Shown: in pieces, positions 1 to 10,393 of the stretch
How positions within the stretch are numbered: position 1 is the stretch's first letter
How the letters are laid out: every line of letters begins with the position of its first letter
NCBI GenBank assembly: GCA_963971305.1
Contig: OZ020307.1
Coordinates: forward strand, 47,303,702-47,367,701
Source: Arcuatula senhousia
Taxonomy: Eukaryota > Mollusca > Bivalvia > Mytilida > Mytilidae
Direction: 5' to 3'
Length of the DNA: 64,000 nt
The notes under the pieces: model-generated
Told to the model about the DNA's origin: nothing
The model's input: only the letters and a program-made list of their open reading frames with translations
Databases searched by the model: none
Position numbers and translations under genes: made by a program

Positions 1-1167
1 CATTTTAAAAATATTTATTTCTTTTGAATAAATTGCTTATGTTCTGAGTTCACTCTTGTTTCGACTGGAGTTCGCACTCTTGATTGATATTCAGTTATTT
101 TGTTTTTTCCATGTTTTACATATTGTCTGTTTCTGTCTGGTTCTTGTTGTTTTTTACTGGTTTTGTCTCTGCCCTTTCTGACTTTTGACATTCGGATACC
201 CCATTGGTACCTCTGCTTCTTGTTTCTCTTATGCCTTCAAAAAATATGTTTTACTCAAAACAAAAATTTTAACATTTAAACAACATAACTATATTAAAGT
301 GCCAACTAAGAATTTCATTTGTCATTGTAAACTTCTCAAAAAAGTAAAAGACCTTTTTCTACATAATCAATCTTGAATAGAATTGAGATCGTCAAGGATC
401 GATAAGATTTTGTAACTTCATATAAGTGCATAAAGAAAAGGAATTTTATAATAGTAGTGCATACTTAATTCATTACACAATTCAAGCAAATAAAAAATAA
501 ATTCATATTTTTTAAATTTTGTTTTATCCTCAGAATATCCCAGTGGGTTTGCAGTTTGTAACATTACAAAAGAAATTGTACATAACTTAAAGTTTGCCTA
601 TTCTCACAGTAGGGGAATTCACATACCATTCATAACAATTTTAAGATTGATATCCATTGTATAAAATTTTGTAGAAATGAAAAAAAAATGATATTTCTGT
701 TGTAAACAATAAATGACATTTGACAAGTCTTGTTAAAAAATTTGGTTATACCCTGTTTCAATGTCAAGCTATTCTGAATTACAGCATGTTTCGTATGTAT
801 TAGGTTAGATGTTTCTGGAGGTAAAGGGGTGGGGTGTATTTGGGTGCTGTATTTCTCAAACAAGCCTGCTTACCCATATCTACAGCATATTACATAAGGT
901 TCAATTTATGTACAAAATGCACCAACTATTAATTAACAACTCCCTACCCAAATGTACATTAAAATTAAACAAAGCTAGCCTCAGAAAAGAAACCCAAATC
1001 AAATACACCCTTATAATACAAGTGGCAAACAGTGCAAAAACGTTACAATGTAGAATGATTTTTACACTGTTCTTATTCTAAATTCAATAAGCCATGTGAC
1101 AGGGTTCATGCATGCAAGGGGAATAACTCATCCAACAACACAAAAATAGGCAATAAAGGGAAACAAC
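1..1167. other. Intronic or distal sequence at window end
   Basis: No exon recognised. Contains a dispersed-element copy at about 40-250 (minus) and otherwise AT-rich sequence. The SH3-coding exons expected for a SORBS gene are not here and should lie beyond coordinate 1. Confidence 0.6.
40..250 (-). repeat. Dispersed element shared with 28,355-28,530
   Basis: Read on the minus strand this begins with agaggtaccaatggggt and continues with gtcagaaagggcagagacaaaaccagt, then a tail with caatcaagagtgcgaactcc. The same order of words appears on the plus strand near 28,355-28,530 (aaagaggtaccaatgggacg, agggcaaagacaaaaccagt, caatcaacaacaggaactca). A shorter relative is at 52,395-52,485 (minus). I do not know its class. 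Confidence 0.65.
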
Positions 1168-1221
1168 CTGCTTGTGTGTACAGACAATCCATAATCACAC
1201 CAATATCATCAACCTCACGCT
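1168..1221 (-). CDS. Possible exon 15: 54-nt phase 1-1
   Basis: After acceptor catgttgtttacag the frame expected from exon 14 reads EREVDDIGVIMDCLYTQA and can end at GCAG|GTTGTT. That makes 54 nt, phase 1 on both sides like most exons of the gene. The acceptor is good and the donor weak; a shorter 21-nt version ending at ATTG|GTGTGA is equally possible. If neither donor is used, the frame stays open into the repeat-free sequence below and stops shortly after. I do not recognise the peptide. Confidence 0.4.
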
Positions 1222-4200
1222 CTGTAAACAACATGAAATGGTTAGTAGTCACTACAATGATGTATTTCATTTTACTGCATTATAGAAACTTGATACATAG
1301 TATAAATTCTAACATGGGCCCCCGGAAAGAACAATAAAAACCATGGTGACAAGCCATGTTTAAATTCCAATAAAACACAGGTCCGCTGCGCTACGCTCTG
1401 GGTAAAATATCCACTAAAATAAAGGGCACCCATGGTTATATCTAAAAAAAAACACGGGCGGCCATGAATTATTTCTTAAATAAAAGAGAAAACCAGAGTA
1501 GAACACTATTTAGGAAGCTCGTTTTAAGCACATTTGAGGGAAAGAAGCAAAAAATGAAAGACTATGTTTCCCAATTTGTTCCTGGTTCTAGATTTGAATT
1601 TTGTCCATAGGTGTAAATTTCATGGTTTTTAATTATATGATTGGAAAATGGGAATAGTATAGGGAATATCTTTTGAAATGTTTTGTATCATTGCAAATGT
1701 ATTAAACATTTGTTTCCTATGCAAATTTGTTACAAATTAAGATGAACAAATGGGTATTTCAAATCCATATGCCCCAATTTGACTTTAAATGGTTTCTAGA
1801 GTAATGCAGTAAAACAAAAGTTATATATGAACACATGTTAAAGAAACTAATGAACAATGATGGTATTAAAAACACAACTTTTAATGAAAATAAATGAACA
1901 GATAGTGTTAATGAATATGTAGATGATGAATTCAGTCTAAAACTGAAAAAAAAATAGAACATATTGTTTGAACGCATGTGGATTAAATGTTATAAGCTGT
2001 GATGTCAACAGGATTACAATTGATGTTGCTGTATAGATAAGAATTTCTTAGTGTGGAAAAATTGGTTGCCCCATATGCAATTGGGTGCAGGTAACACTTG
2101 GTTAAACAAATAAAATTAAAATTGCACAAAACGTAACAATGTGAAATTTGGTTCCAACTTCAAACTCTGATCTTACCGCTAGTTGTAGGTAGATTATAAA
2201 GTTAAATCATTCAATATGTTTTTAAAAACATGTCTTTTTCTTTGATTTGTTACATTTGGCTTTTTTAATTGAGGGTTCTAAACAAACATGTTTTGGTAGA
2301 ACTCTCAATCAGAAATGTTGGCAATTTTAAGCTTTGAAGGAAAGAAGTGGAATTTTTAACAAGACAGGCGCCCTTAAGCAAGACAGACAGACGAACAAAA
2401 CCTAACTCTTAAACCTGCTTTTGCCTTTGGCAATGCAGTAAAAAAAAGACTCACTAAATGTTAATATGGGCCCTGTTGACCAAAAATTATATGTATAGTA
2501 AGCATTAGTCTGTTTTTTTGTTACAATTGGTGCTCTTTTTATAGCAAAATAAATGTCTTGTGTGATACCTGGTAAAGTTCTTCTACGATTTACTAAAATT
2601 AGAAATGTAAATCATAGAAGAGAGAATACTATACAGAAAAATACAAAGCAACAGTCAATGTCTTTTTTTTATATCAGCAGTGGGGGTTCCAGGATTTTTG
2701 AAAAGGGGGGGTCCAAAACTATAATTTTATGATTTTTGCCAGAATTTTGCATGAAAATCACAGAATTTTCCGACGAAAGGGGGGGGGTCCAGACCCCCTG
2801 GACCCCCCCCCCCCTTCTGGATTCGCCACTGATCAGAGAAGTTTGAATCAGGTGAATCATAAAAACAGCTATGGATAACTTAAAATATGGATGTTTTGTG
2901 TTATTTTTCTAAAGAAATTTATGAATGAAATGTTCATGTATTCTTACACAATTAGGTGACAAAATTGATGGTTGAAAAAGATGATGCACTGAGGCTAATA
3001 CTCAATTTTTCTGACATGAGATTTGATGTCTCAATTATTATCAAAGTTAATGATATTGAGCAATAGAATAAATAAGATTAAAGAAGGTTACTATTTTAAA
3101 AGATTAATTATCATAAACATTGCATTAATGTTTTTTCTCTCAAATTGGCTAAACTTCCTTTTTAAGATGTAGACCCCATAACAATTACACTGTCAAGAAA
3201 ATTATCTTTTATGAAGTCACATTGTTGAAACAACATGATACAAAAAATGTGAACAATCTATCTCAATGTCACCCTTACTACGACTTCTTAAAACTACATG
3301 TGTATTTCACTGTAAAAAATATTTGTATAGCAAAACCTGACAAAAACTGAATTCTTTAGGATGGAAGAATTTTCACTTCTCAACTTTAAAAGCAAAAGTT
3401 CCAGGACTTTTTGGACTTCTAGCTGGAAGATCCAGCAGATTAGATTAAAAGGTCCCAAATAAGAGTTACTGTAAATACATACAGCTCCAGAACTTTTATA
3501 AATGAAATTTCAAAGGGCCTGAATCAAAAATTGAAGGTCCCTGATCACGGACCTGTGCTTTTGAACCCCTGAAAAAGGGATTTTTAATTTTTTTAGACAT
3601 AACCTGATAAGGACTGAAGTATTTATTCAATTTGGGTTTAAAATGCATAAAAAATTTAAAGGAACTTGAAAACAAGTTTAGTTAGACAGGTTTTTGGTTT
3701 ATTCAGAGTCTGGTTTAAAAAGGTTTCACTGTACTATTTATCATAATGTTGAGTATTCAATGAATAAAAAGAAAGTTTTATTTTACACAATTTGTTTCAA
3801 TGAATAATAAAATGGTTTTATTTTACACAATTTGTCAAGTTTTTTAGGTTTATCTACTATTCATCACAATTTTATTGTTAAGATGGCATATGAGATACAT
3901 AAAAACTTGTTTTAAAAAATTGTCATTTTTCATATTTATAAAACTTTATATCGGTACAAGAGTCCTTAAGGGGTTTGAAATGGAGGCAATTCGTCACACA
4001 CTAATATATATATTCTAAAATGCATTTTTTTAAAACTTTCCAATAAAAAAGTTCTCATGCTTAAAACTTTTTAACCCATGAAAATTTAACATATATCCCA
4101 TGCAAGCAAACTTAACGTTATCAATATTCAAATTTATATCAATTATAAAAGTTTTTTATTACTCCCTATCTTGATAATATTAAACTTTATAATATCACAT

Positions 4201-4791
4201 CTAAAGTATGTCACTTATATACCTATTTATAAGTCAATATATCTTTATATCCTTTAGAAAAGCTTGTCAAAAGTAATTACTGCTTGTCACCCAAAAGAAT
4301 TTGAATTGAACTACTGTTACTGAATGGTTATAGCAGTTTCTTGCCAAAAATAAATGTCAAAAAGACACCTTTCATTTGATCTATATACAAATGTATATCT
4401 TTTTATAATAAAAGTGAAATCTTTTTTAGTGTGTGTGTGTGTGAAATCTGAACATGGAAGAAATTTTACAAAGCTGACAAAGTTGCTGATGATGTTTTAG
4501 AGAAATATTCTTTAAAAGCACAGAAAAGCCCTGCAGAAGAAATGCTTTGTTATGACTTCTGACTAAAGAGCAAAGACTTATAATCTACTAAGAAGCAACC
4601 CTATTTATATTCAATCCCCTGAACTTTCTGAGTTTGAACCTTACTTCAGTAATGTGTGTGTCTGAATGAACTTAAACCAAAGCTACATCAGCAGCTTTTT
4701 GGATCACATCAAAGTAATGAGCTCTTTTAATGAGTCCTAGGTTTACTTGAGACTACTAATAGCAATAAGACTTCAATGAAGATGTACAAAC
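1222..4791 (-). other. Intron downstream of exon 14
   Basis: No further exon supported. Holds a poly-G/C-tract repeat at 2,672-2,835 and AT-rich sequence. A GTAAGA-like word at about 2,170 on the minus strand lacks a matching upstream exon. The stretch 1,310-1,470 has scattered GC-rich patches I cannot classify. Confidence 0.6.
2672..2835. repeat. Dispersed MITE-like copy with G-rich and C-rich arms
   Basis: Starts ccaggatttttgaaaagggg and ends with a long C run followed by ttctggattcgccactga. The G-rich left arm and C-rich right arm are inversely related. The central words agaattttgcatgaaaat resemble other copies of the GGATCCAGGATTTT family in this window (27,250, 44,020, 47,000, 60,830). 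Confidence 0.55.
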
Positions 4792-4867
4792 CTTCTTTCC
4801 TCTTAGTTTTATGTAGACTTTTATACATCTGTCTGTACCATTCATGTTGGTTCTTTTCATCTACATT
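4792..4867 (-). CDS. SORBS: Exon 14: C-terminal half of SoHo domain
   Basis: Acceptor ctttattttacag and donor AAAGAAG|GTTTGT bound 76 nt encoding NVDEKNQHEWYRQMYKSLHK plus TKRKE. This aligns with the W-Y-(K/R)-x-M-(F/Y)-K-x-(I/L)-H core that follows the GIGP motif in SoHo domains. Together with exon 13 it gives a complete domain, which fixes the family of the gene. It leaves in phase 1, so the next exon should start in phase 1. The donor is weaker than most in the gene (GTTTGT). Confidence 0.9.
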
Positions 4868-6465
4868 CTGTAAAATAAAGCATACAAATTTGTGCATTTA
4901 AATGATGGCATTTTCGAGCAACATATTTGAAATTCCTGGTAAGACAAAATCCAATTCCATGCATTTTGTGACTCATTATAGATCCTTTTTATATTTTGTT
5001 TGCTGCCAAATAAAAAAAAATCATAAAAAGGCCACCAAAACCTTGGGAACCACAGTTAGTTGTGTCCTTGGATTTGATACATTCAATTATTGTATTGTGG
5101 CATTTCATATGTTTTTGTTGTGTCGTCCAAAATGCAATGAAGTTTTACTTTATTTTTTTAAATTTGAGATGAGAAATGTCCAATTGATATTTCTTTCCTA
5201 CCTATTTACAATTTTTACCAGTAATATTTATGCAGGCCATGATAAAAAATTATGAAACTAACACAATTTGATGTACAAAAGTCACTATTACTATATTTAA
5301 TATTGACAAAAGCTAGAGTGAGATAATTGGCCTTTCTCATGTATATGGACCAAAATGGGCCTTCACTTTTGATGGCAAAGAATCAGAGTTCCAAACCATT
5401 AACCTTTAGCAGGTAACTGACAAAAACTTTGCACAAAAAAAGCTTCCTATATGTTGCTTCCTTCTCCACAGGAGACATTTAAGCAACCAATATATCTATG
5501 AGAGCATTTTTCCATTAGCCATCCGTCCTAATATGGAACTCAATAGCTAAATAGCGCATTGTCAGTGGATGATTTAGGGTAGCTATGGACAAATGTTCAT
5601 ATATTAAGTCTAGCCTAGCCAAACAAAGATTTCAATTTAGTCAAACAGGTGCCGCCCTGTGTTATTCAAAGACAATAAATTGGCACTTTTATTTGCAGAA
5701 CAATACCATTTCACAAACAATTTCCCCATCGATAAAATTTTATTATAAGCCAATCTTTTCATAAAAATGGCCATTAATATGCTCCTGATAATAAATTAAA
5801 GCCCAAAATATTAAAAGTAGGGAGAAATAATCTAAATTTGGAGTTTTTCAATTCACCAAGGAAAAATTGTTTAACATAATTAGGTGAACTTATAATAAGA
5901 TTTTTTCTTAACTCTCACATTTTACATTAAATTAACATTAGCTTTATGTAAAGAAAACCTAAATTTGATTTCTTTCAAACACTGAAAACAAGTAACAAGA
6001 AATAGATTTCACCTTTCTTTTAAAAAAACAAAAACAGCTTCATATATTTAAGGACTTTTTAAAGATCTAAATCTTGAAATATGTTAAGTCCTATTAAATT
6101 AAATGGACAAATATTCTATATTTTACGTTAACCAATTTTCAAAATATTGATATTGAAATTTGTGTCAATACAACAACCAGTGAACTTGCAAGTTTGTTTT
6201 GTCTCATAAAACGAAAAGTTCTTTATAATTTTTTTTCTTTGATTCTACACATTCAAGTCTTTTAGAAATTTAATAAATACCTTAATGATTAAATAAGTAA
6301 CAGAGTTGTGACCTCAATTTGATAAAAAGTCAGTTTTTAATTAAACATACAGTGAAACCTATTTAATCTGAATAATAATAATTTGATAATTTTCCATTTT
6401 CAGAACAGTCAAGTCATCTCAAAGCGGTTTACAAACTATTACCCATGGTCTTCAGGCTATATGAA

Positions 6466-6664
6466 CTACTGTAGTTAAATTATTATTTGTGTGGTATCTA
6501 TTTTTGTGGTTTTCGCGGATGGCCTTGACCCAAAAAATTTGATACCCCAGACATTGATCTTGATGCTACAAACTTCAGAACCACGAATTAAGAATCCACA
6601 AACCTATTAATTTTCATTAAACCACGAAAATTGATACCCAGGAAAATAAAATGAATACACAGTA
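6466..6664 (-). mobile_element. Palindromic MITE family, copy 1
   Basis: On the minus strand it begins tactgtgtattcattttatt and contains caattttcgtggtttaatga, tggattcttaattcgtggtt and gggtcaaggcc. It ends near actgtagttaaattattatt read the other way, giving inverted ends of about 20 bp. Sister copies lie at 25,155-25,365, 31,573-31,775 and 63,613-63,800; fragments at 17,058-17,100 and 62,314-62,378. Non-autonomous; no open frame. Confidence 0.75.
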
Positions 6665-6832
6665 TAATAATCATTGACAACTCTTTATTGCCAAAGCTGC
6701 CATTCAGGTGCTTACAACTACCCTTCAACATTTTCATCACTTCCCAACGACCTTCCATTTACAGATGAGTTGACTGGAGCAATTGAAGTAAAATACCTTA
6801 CTAAAGGATACAACATGATAGTGTCAGGGACA

Positions 6833-6892
6833 GGATTGGAACCCACGACCCTTTGTTTGACAGTTGATGCCTTAATCATTAATCCACTACCC
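6833..6892 (-). repeat. tRNA-related SINE-like sequence
   Basis: On the minus strand there is a box-A-like word (tagtggattaatgattaagg) followed by a box-B-like word (ggttccaatcc within cgtgggttccaatcctgtcc), spaced as in a tRNA gene. That suggests a tRNA-derived SINE head. I see no full cloverleaf, so it is not called as a tRNA gene. The overlapping 92-residue plus-strand open frame is incidental. Confidence 0.5.
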
Positions 6893-8223
6893 CTTCAAAC
6901 TGAACCCCCCAAAAAACTGACAACTGAAACTGTCTACACCCAACTGTTTTAAATTTCTACATATTTTCAACCTGTTAAAACTCACAGAATATATGTCAAT
7001 TCCCCAAAAAATTCTTACGTCCAACAGTTTAGTTTAGTACAGGTTTCACTATACTTTAAAACGTTGGTCAAACCTTTGTAACAATCTCTACAAATTTGTA
7101 CACAGTAACTGAGCATTAAATAAACAAGATATGGTGGAATAAGTTTATCTTTTTTTTCATTCCTTGACAAACATGAGATTTGATTACAAAGAAAATCTTA
7201 ATGCACTTGTATTACTTATACCAGATAAATTGGTCAGCGATATCAACATTTGAATATTGAAGGCTTTTAAGACTAATTTGTTTGTTTTTTAATTCAAGGT
7301 CCTCAATGGTACTTGGTGGTTATAAAATTGAATATTTATTAATTTGCTGACCTACATAAAGTTTCTTATATATGCCTTGGTAGAAACTTGAAGAAACTAA
7401 TGTTTTGCTGTCAAGCAGTGGTAGTAACAGTAATAAAATTTAAGGGGCTCCTGCAGGTTTTAGGGGAGCCAGGAATTATAGAAACAGGAAGCAGGGGTCG
7501 TGATAATGAGAAATGTGTTTTGCCACACTTGAACTTGGTGCTCGGCTGATTTAAAAAAACACAGGTTTTATTTATGAGGATTTACAGCCTGTGGTAGCCT
7601 CCAAAGTTTGCTTATTCTCATGATTTTGTAAAGATTTTAATGACATGATTATCACTTAATTTAAAGGCAGATTATTGAGTCAACTGTAATTGAATCATGT
7701 CTATGCAATTATCCATACAAAAATTCTATAGCCCTTTTCACTTAATAAAATCAGTTTTAGGTATTTTATTTTGTTAACACATAAAGAAATTGACAATTAT
7801 TTGTTCATATGTGTAAAAAATCTTCTAAACACGTGTTGAGCTCAAATAAGACATTTAAAGTTACCCAAAAAAGTGTCATAGACTTAAATTTTAAAGGAGG
7901 ACTTAAATTTGTAGCTGTTATAAAGTATAATTATTTAATTAAAGTTTTTGCATTCTTGAAAGCAGCCATTTAGCAGCAAAATAGGTTCAAGATCGAAATA
8001 ATATTTTATGTGATGAACCTTATTGCAGTGTTTGTTTAGCAGAGTTTGTATGAACTGAAATTCATATTTCATATCATGCATGCTCCTATTTATCAATCTT
8101 GATTATGCAGTTGCAGTTCCAAAGGAATCTATAGAAGTTTCAAGCATCAAAATGCCCAATACTATTAGGAATGGCAGTACCTAACAGCAGACCTACCCTT
8201 TATTACCCTTTATTTCGACCAAC

Positions 8224-8743
8224 CATTCTTACGGACAGGGGATGCCTTTTTCGTCCATAGTACCAATGCCATCATTTTTCAACAGCTTTTATTCTCTGAC
8301 TGACTATTTATATTAGCAGAAACTAACCATAGACATAACATTCTAAAGGACAGGGCCAGAGAACCCATACTATCATAGTTTAACTGCTTCTTCATTCTGA
8401 AGGACTAAAAGAAATGAACTGCTGACCTACCATTCTTAAAGACAGGGATATACCTTTGTCATTCATGGGACAGATACAATCATAAATCAACAGCTTTTTC
8501 TCTGATAGACTACAAATTGTATAAGGACTAGCAGTACTTAGGCAAAGACCATCCCTTGAATTTTACCTACCATTCTAAAAGACAGGGGCATGCCTTTATC
8601 ATCCATGGGACCAATGCCATTATATTTCAACATTTTTTTTTCTGATCGGCTATTAGCAGGACCTAATCACAGACATACCATTCTAAAAGACAGGGCCATA
8701 AAACCCATACCATCATATTTGACTGCTCTTCAATCTGAGAGAC
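8224..8743 (-). repeat. Array of partial copies of the SoHo exon 3' end with decoy donors
   Basis: Five decayed copies of the last ~75 nt of exon 13 plus its donor lie just downstream of it. The copy at 8,571-8,655 keeps an open frame reading KYNGIGPMDDKGMPLSFRM and GTAGGT. The copy at 8,431-8,506 keeps a frame with several changes (YDCICPMNDKGISLSLRM). The one at 8,679-8,743 is internally deleted, has a stop and keeps GTATGT. Those at 8,340-8,405 and 8,224-8,297 have stops or shifts, and the former has lost GT. None has a convincing acceptor of its own. They look like relics of tandem duplication, not alternative exons. Confidence 0.8.
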
Positions 8744-8768
8744 TAATACAACTAAACTATTGACCTAC

Positions 8769-8986
8769 CATTCTGAAAGACAGGGGCATGCCTTTGTCGT
8801 CCATGGGACCAATGCCATCATATTTTAATGGCTTCTTCTCCGAGGGACTTCCAGGACTAGCGGGACTGAGTTGTGACATATCTTCTTCGTGTGTGGGTAC
8901 GGCGTAATACGTATCTGTCTGTTTTAGTCCATCTTCAACCTTGGATTGTTCTCCTATGTAAATAGCTCCTTTTGGTATTTGACCCT
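8769..8986 (-). CDS. SORBS: Exon 13: N-terminal half of SoHo domain
   Basis: Acceptor ctttttcattgcag and donor AGAATG|GTAGGT bound 218 nt, 73 codons with the carried G. The start is EGQIPKGAIYIGEQSKVEDG; the middle has a Ser-Pro linker (LSPASPGSPSEKK). The last 20 residues read KYDGIGPMDDKGMPLSFRM, which matches the SoHo signature G-I-G-P-x-D-x-x-G-(I/M)-P of SORBS proteins. It leaves in phase 0 into exon 14, which continues the domain. Downstream in the intron lie five decayed copies of the 3' part of this exon (8,224-8,743), most with a GT at the donor position. Confidence 0.92.
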
Positions 8987-10137
8987 CTGCAATGAAAAAG
9001 GGACAACAAATTATTTTTAAGATAACATGAAAAAATAAATAGTAAAGAGTTACAACAAAATTATCAAAGGATATAAATAATTATAAAAGGTCTGAGCAAA
9101 AATAGATAGATTTAGTTAACATATACATCACATGCACTTCAGAAGTGAAATCACTTTGGTCCTGACTTAGCATCCACACATATAATATTCTCCCTTTTTT
9201 TCTAACTAAAAATATTTAGGTAGTAAAAATTGCTTTTAGATGGACAAGATACATAGTAAAAACATTATAAGTTGCAAAAATAATCCAGCAACTTTATAAA
9301 TTGACAAAGACAAAACTAAAAATGCATCATAAATATAAAGAAAAGAAGAATGATAATGTAATAGAAAAAGATCTGAATTCATCAATAAAGAGAGCTTTTC
9401 ATTGATTTAAATTTTTTCAGTGCTGAACAGCATTTGTTATGGATTTGTCAAGCTCGAAATATAACTGAACCCTTTTTGTATCATAAATACTTAGGATTTA
9501 TTTAGCCGTTAATACCTTATAAAGACAAATGATAAGATTATAATAGAAAAGACCATACAAACTTCTTATAAAATGTGTGATGTAATGATGACATTTTGAT
9601 TTCAATCTTAAGAAGTACATTTTCCAAAATATTTGGACTAAAGTATGTGTTGCACTAAATGAACCTTCTGAATGGTTGTAATTATATACACAAACTCAAT
9701 TTCAAATAAATTTCTGATTTAATGTGTAAGCTCTTTTTAATAAATTGAGTGATTGAATATATTTATCTATAAATAGAAGATTTTTTTCATCAGTAAATTT
9801 AGCTAAAGAAAATGTATTAATGGATTTTTTTTTCTTCCAAGAGACAAATATAGCAACTACATGTACTAGATTTCTAGGGTTTTGAATAAGTCTTACAATA
9901 ATTCGAAATAAACATTGTACATTGTAGTCAAGATTTTGATAGGAAAAAGAAAACATAATTGTGAGAATTGTAGACTTCCATAGAAGGTGCATGTCAAAGT
10001 ACTAAGTTACCACAGGTATTTTAGGGAAGTTTTATTTATTATAATAGCTTACTCTAGCATACTTTGAGCATGCATTTTTCATACCATAAAGTGTATTAGC
10101 AACATGTAAGAACTAATATGAGCCAGGTAAATCCTGT

Positions 10138-10393
10138 TACGCTCCCGAGGTTTCAATTAATTTAATTTTTTTTATTCGAAAATAAAAACAAACTAGCTTT
10201 AACAAACTAGCTTTTCTTGTGGGTTACGTGAGCGTTTAATGACGTCTAAAAATTTCAAAGATAAAAACGTTAAAAAGACGCCGAAAGTTCGGGAAAACAA
10301 GCGCTTGCTATACCGGACGTTAAAGGAAAATTCAGCTCATAGTACAACTAAAATATTGACATTTCTACCATTATCGCTCCCTTCGAGAGCGTA
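10138..10393. mobile_element. Possible MITE, CpG-rich
   Basis: Left end ttacgctcccgagg and right end, read inversely, ttacgctctcgaagg form imperfect inverted repeats about 256 bp apart. The interior has many CpGs (gacgcc, ttcggg, aagcgc, ccggacg), unlike the surrounding sequence. It also has an internal direct repeat, aacaaactagctt. No clear target duplication. Confidence 0.45.

Larger units (their letters stand above)
4868..8223 (-). other. Distal part of intron between SoHo exons
   Basis: Holds a palindromic MITE copy (6,466-6,664) and a tRNA-related SINE-like stretch (around 6,833-6,892). The 117-residue open frame at 4,902-5,255 on the plus strand is AT-rich and resembles no family I know. 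The rest shows nothing. Confidence 0.6.

Noticed and set aside
2160..2200. GTAAGA donor-like word on the minus strand
   Set aside because: No open frame in the needed phase with an acceptor in front of it.
4902..5255. 117-codon plus-strand frame as a gene
   Set aside because: AT-rich, no recognisable domain, lies in an intron; could equally be chance in a 70% AT sequence.
6833..6892. A functional tRNA gene
   Set aside because: Box A and B words are present but no acceptor stem or cloverleaf can be formed by eye; SINE-like is the safer call.
6674..6952. 92-codon plus-strand frame
   Set aside because: It lies across a tRNA-related SINE-like sequence and has no family resemblance.
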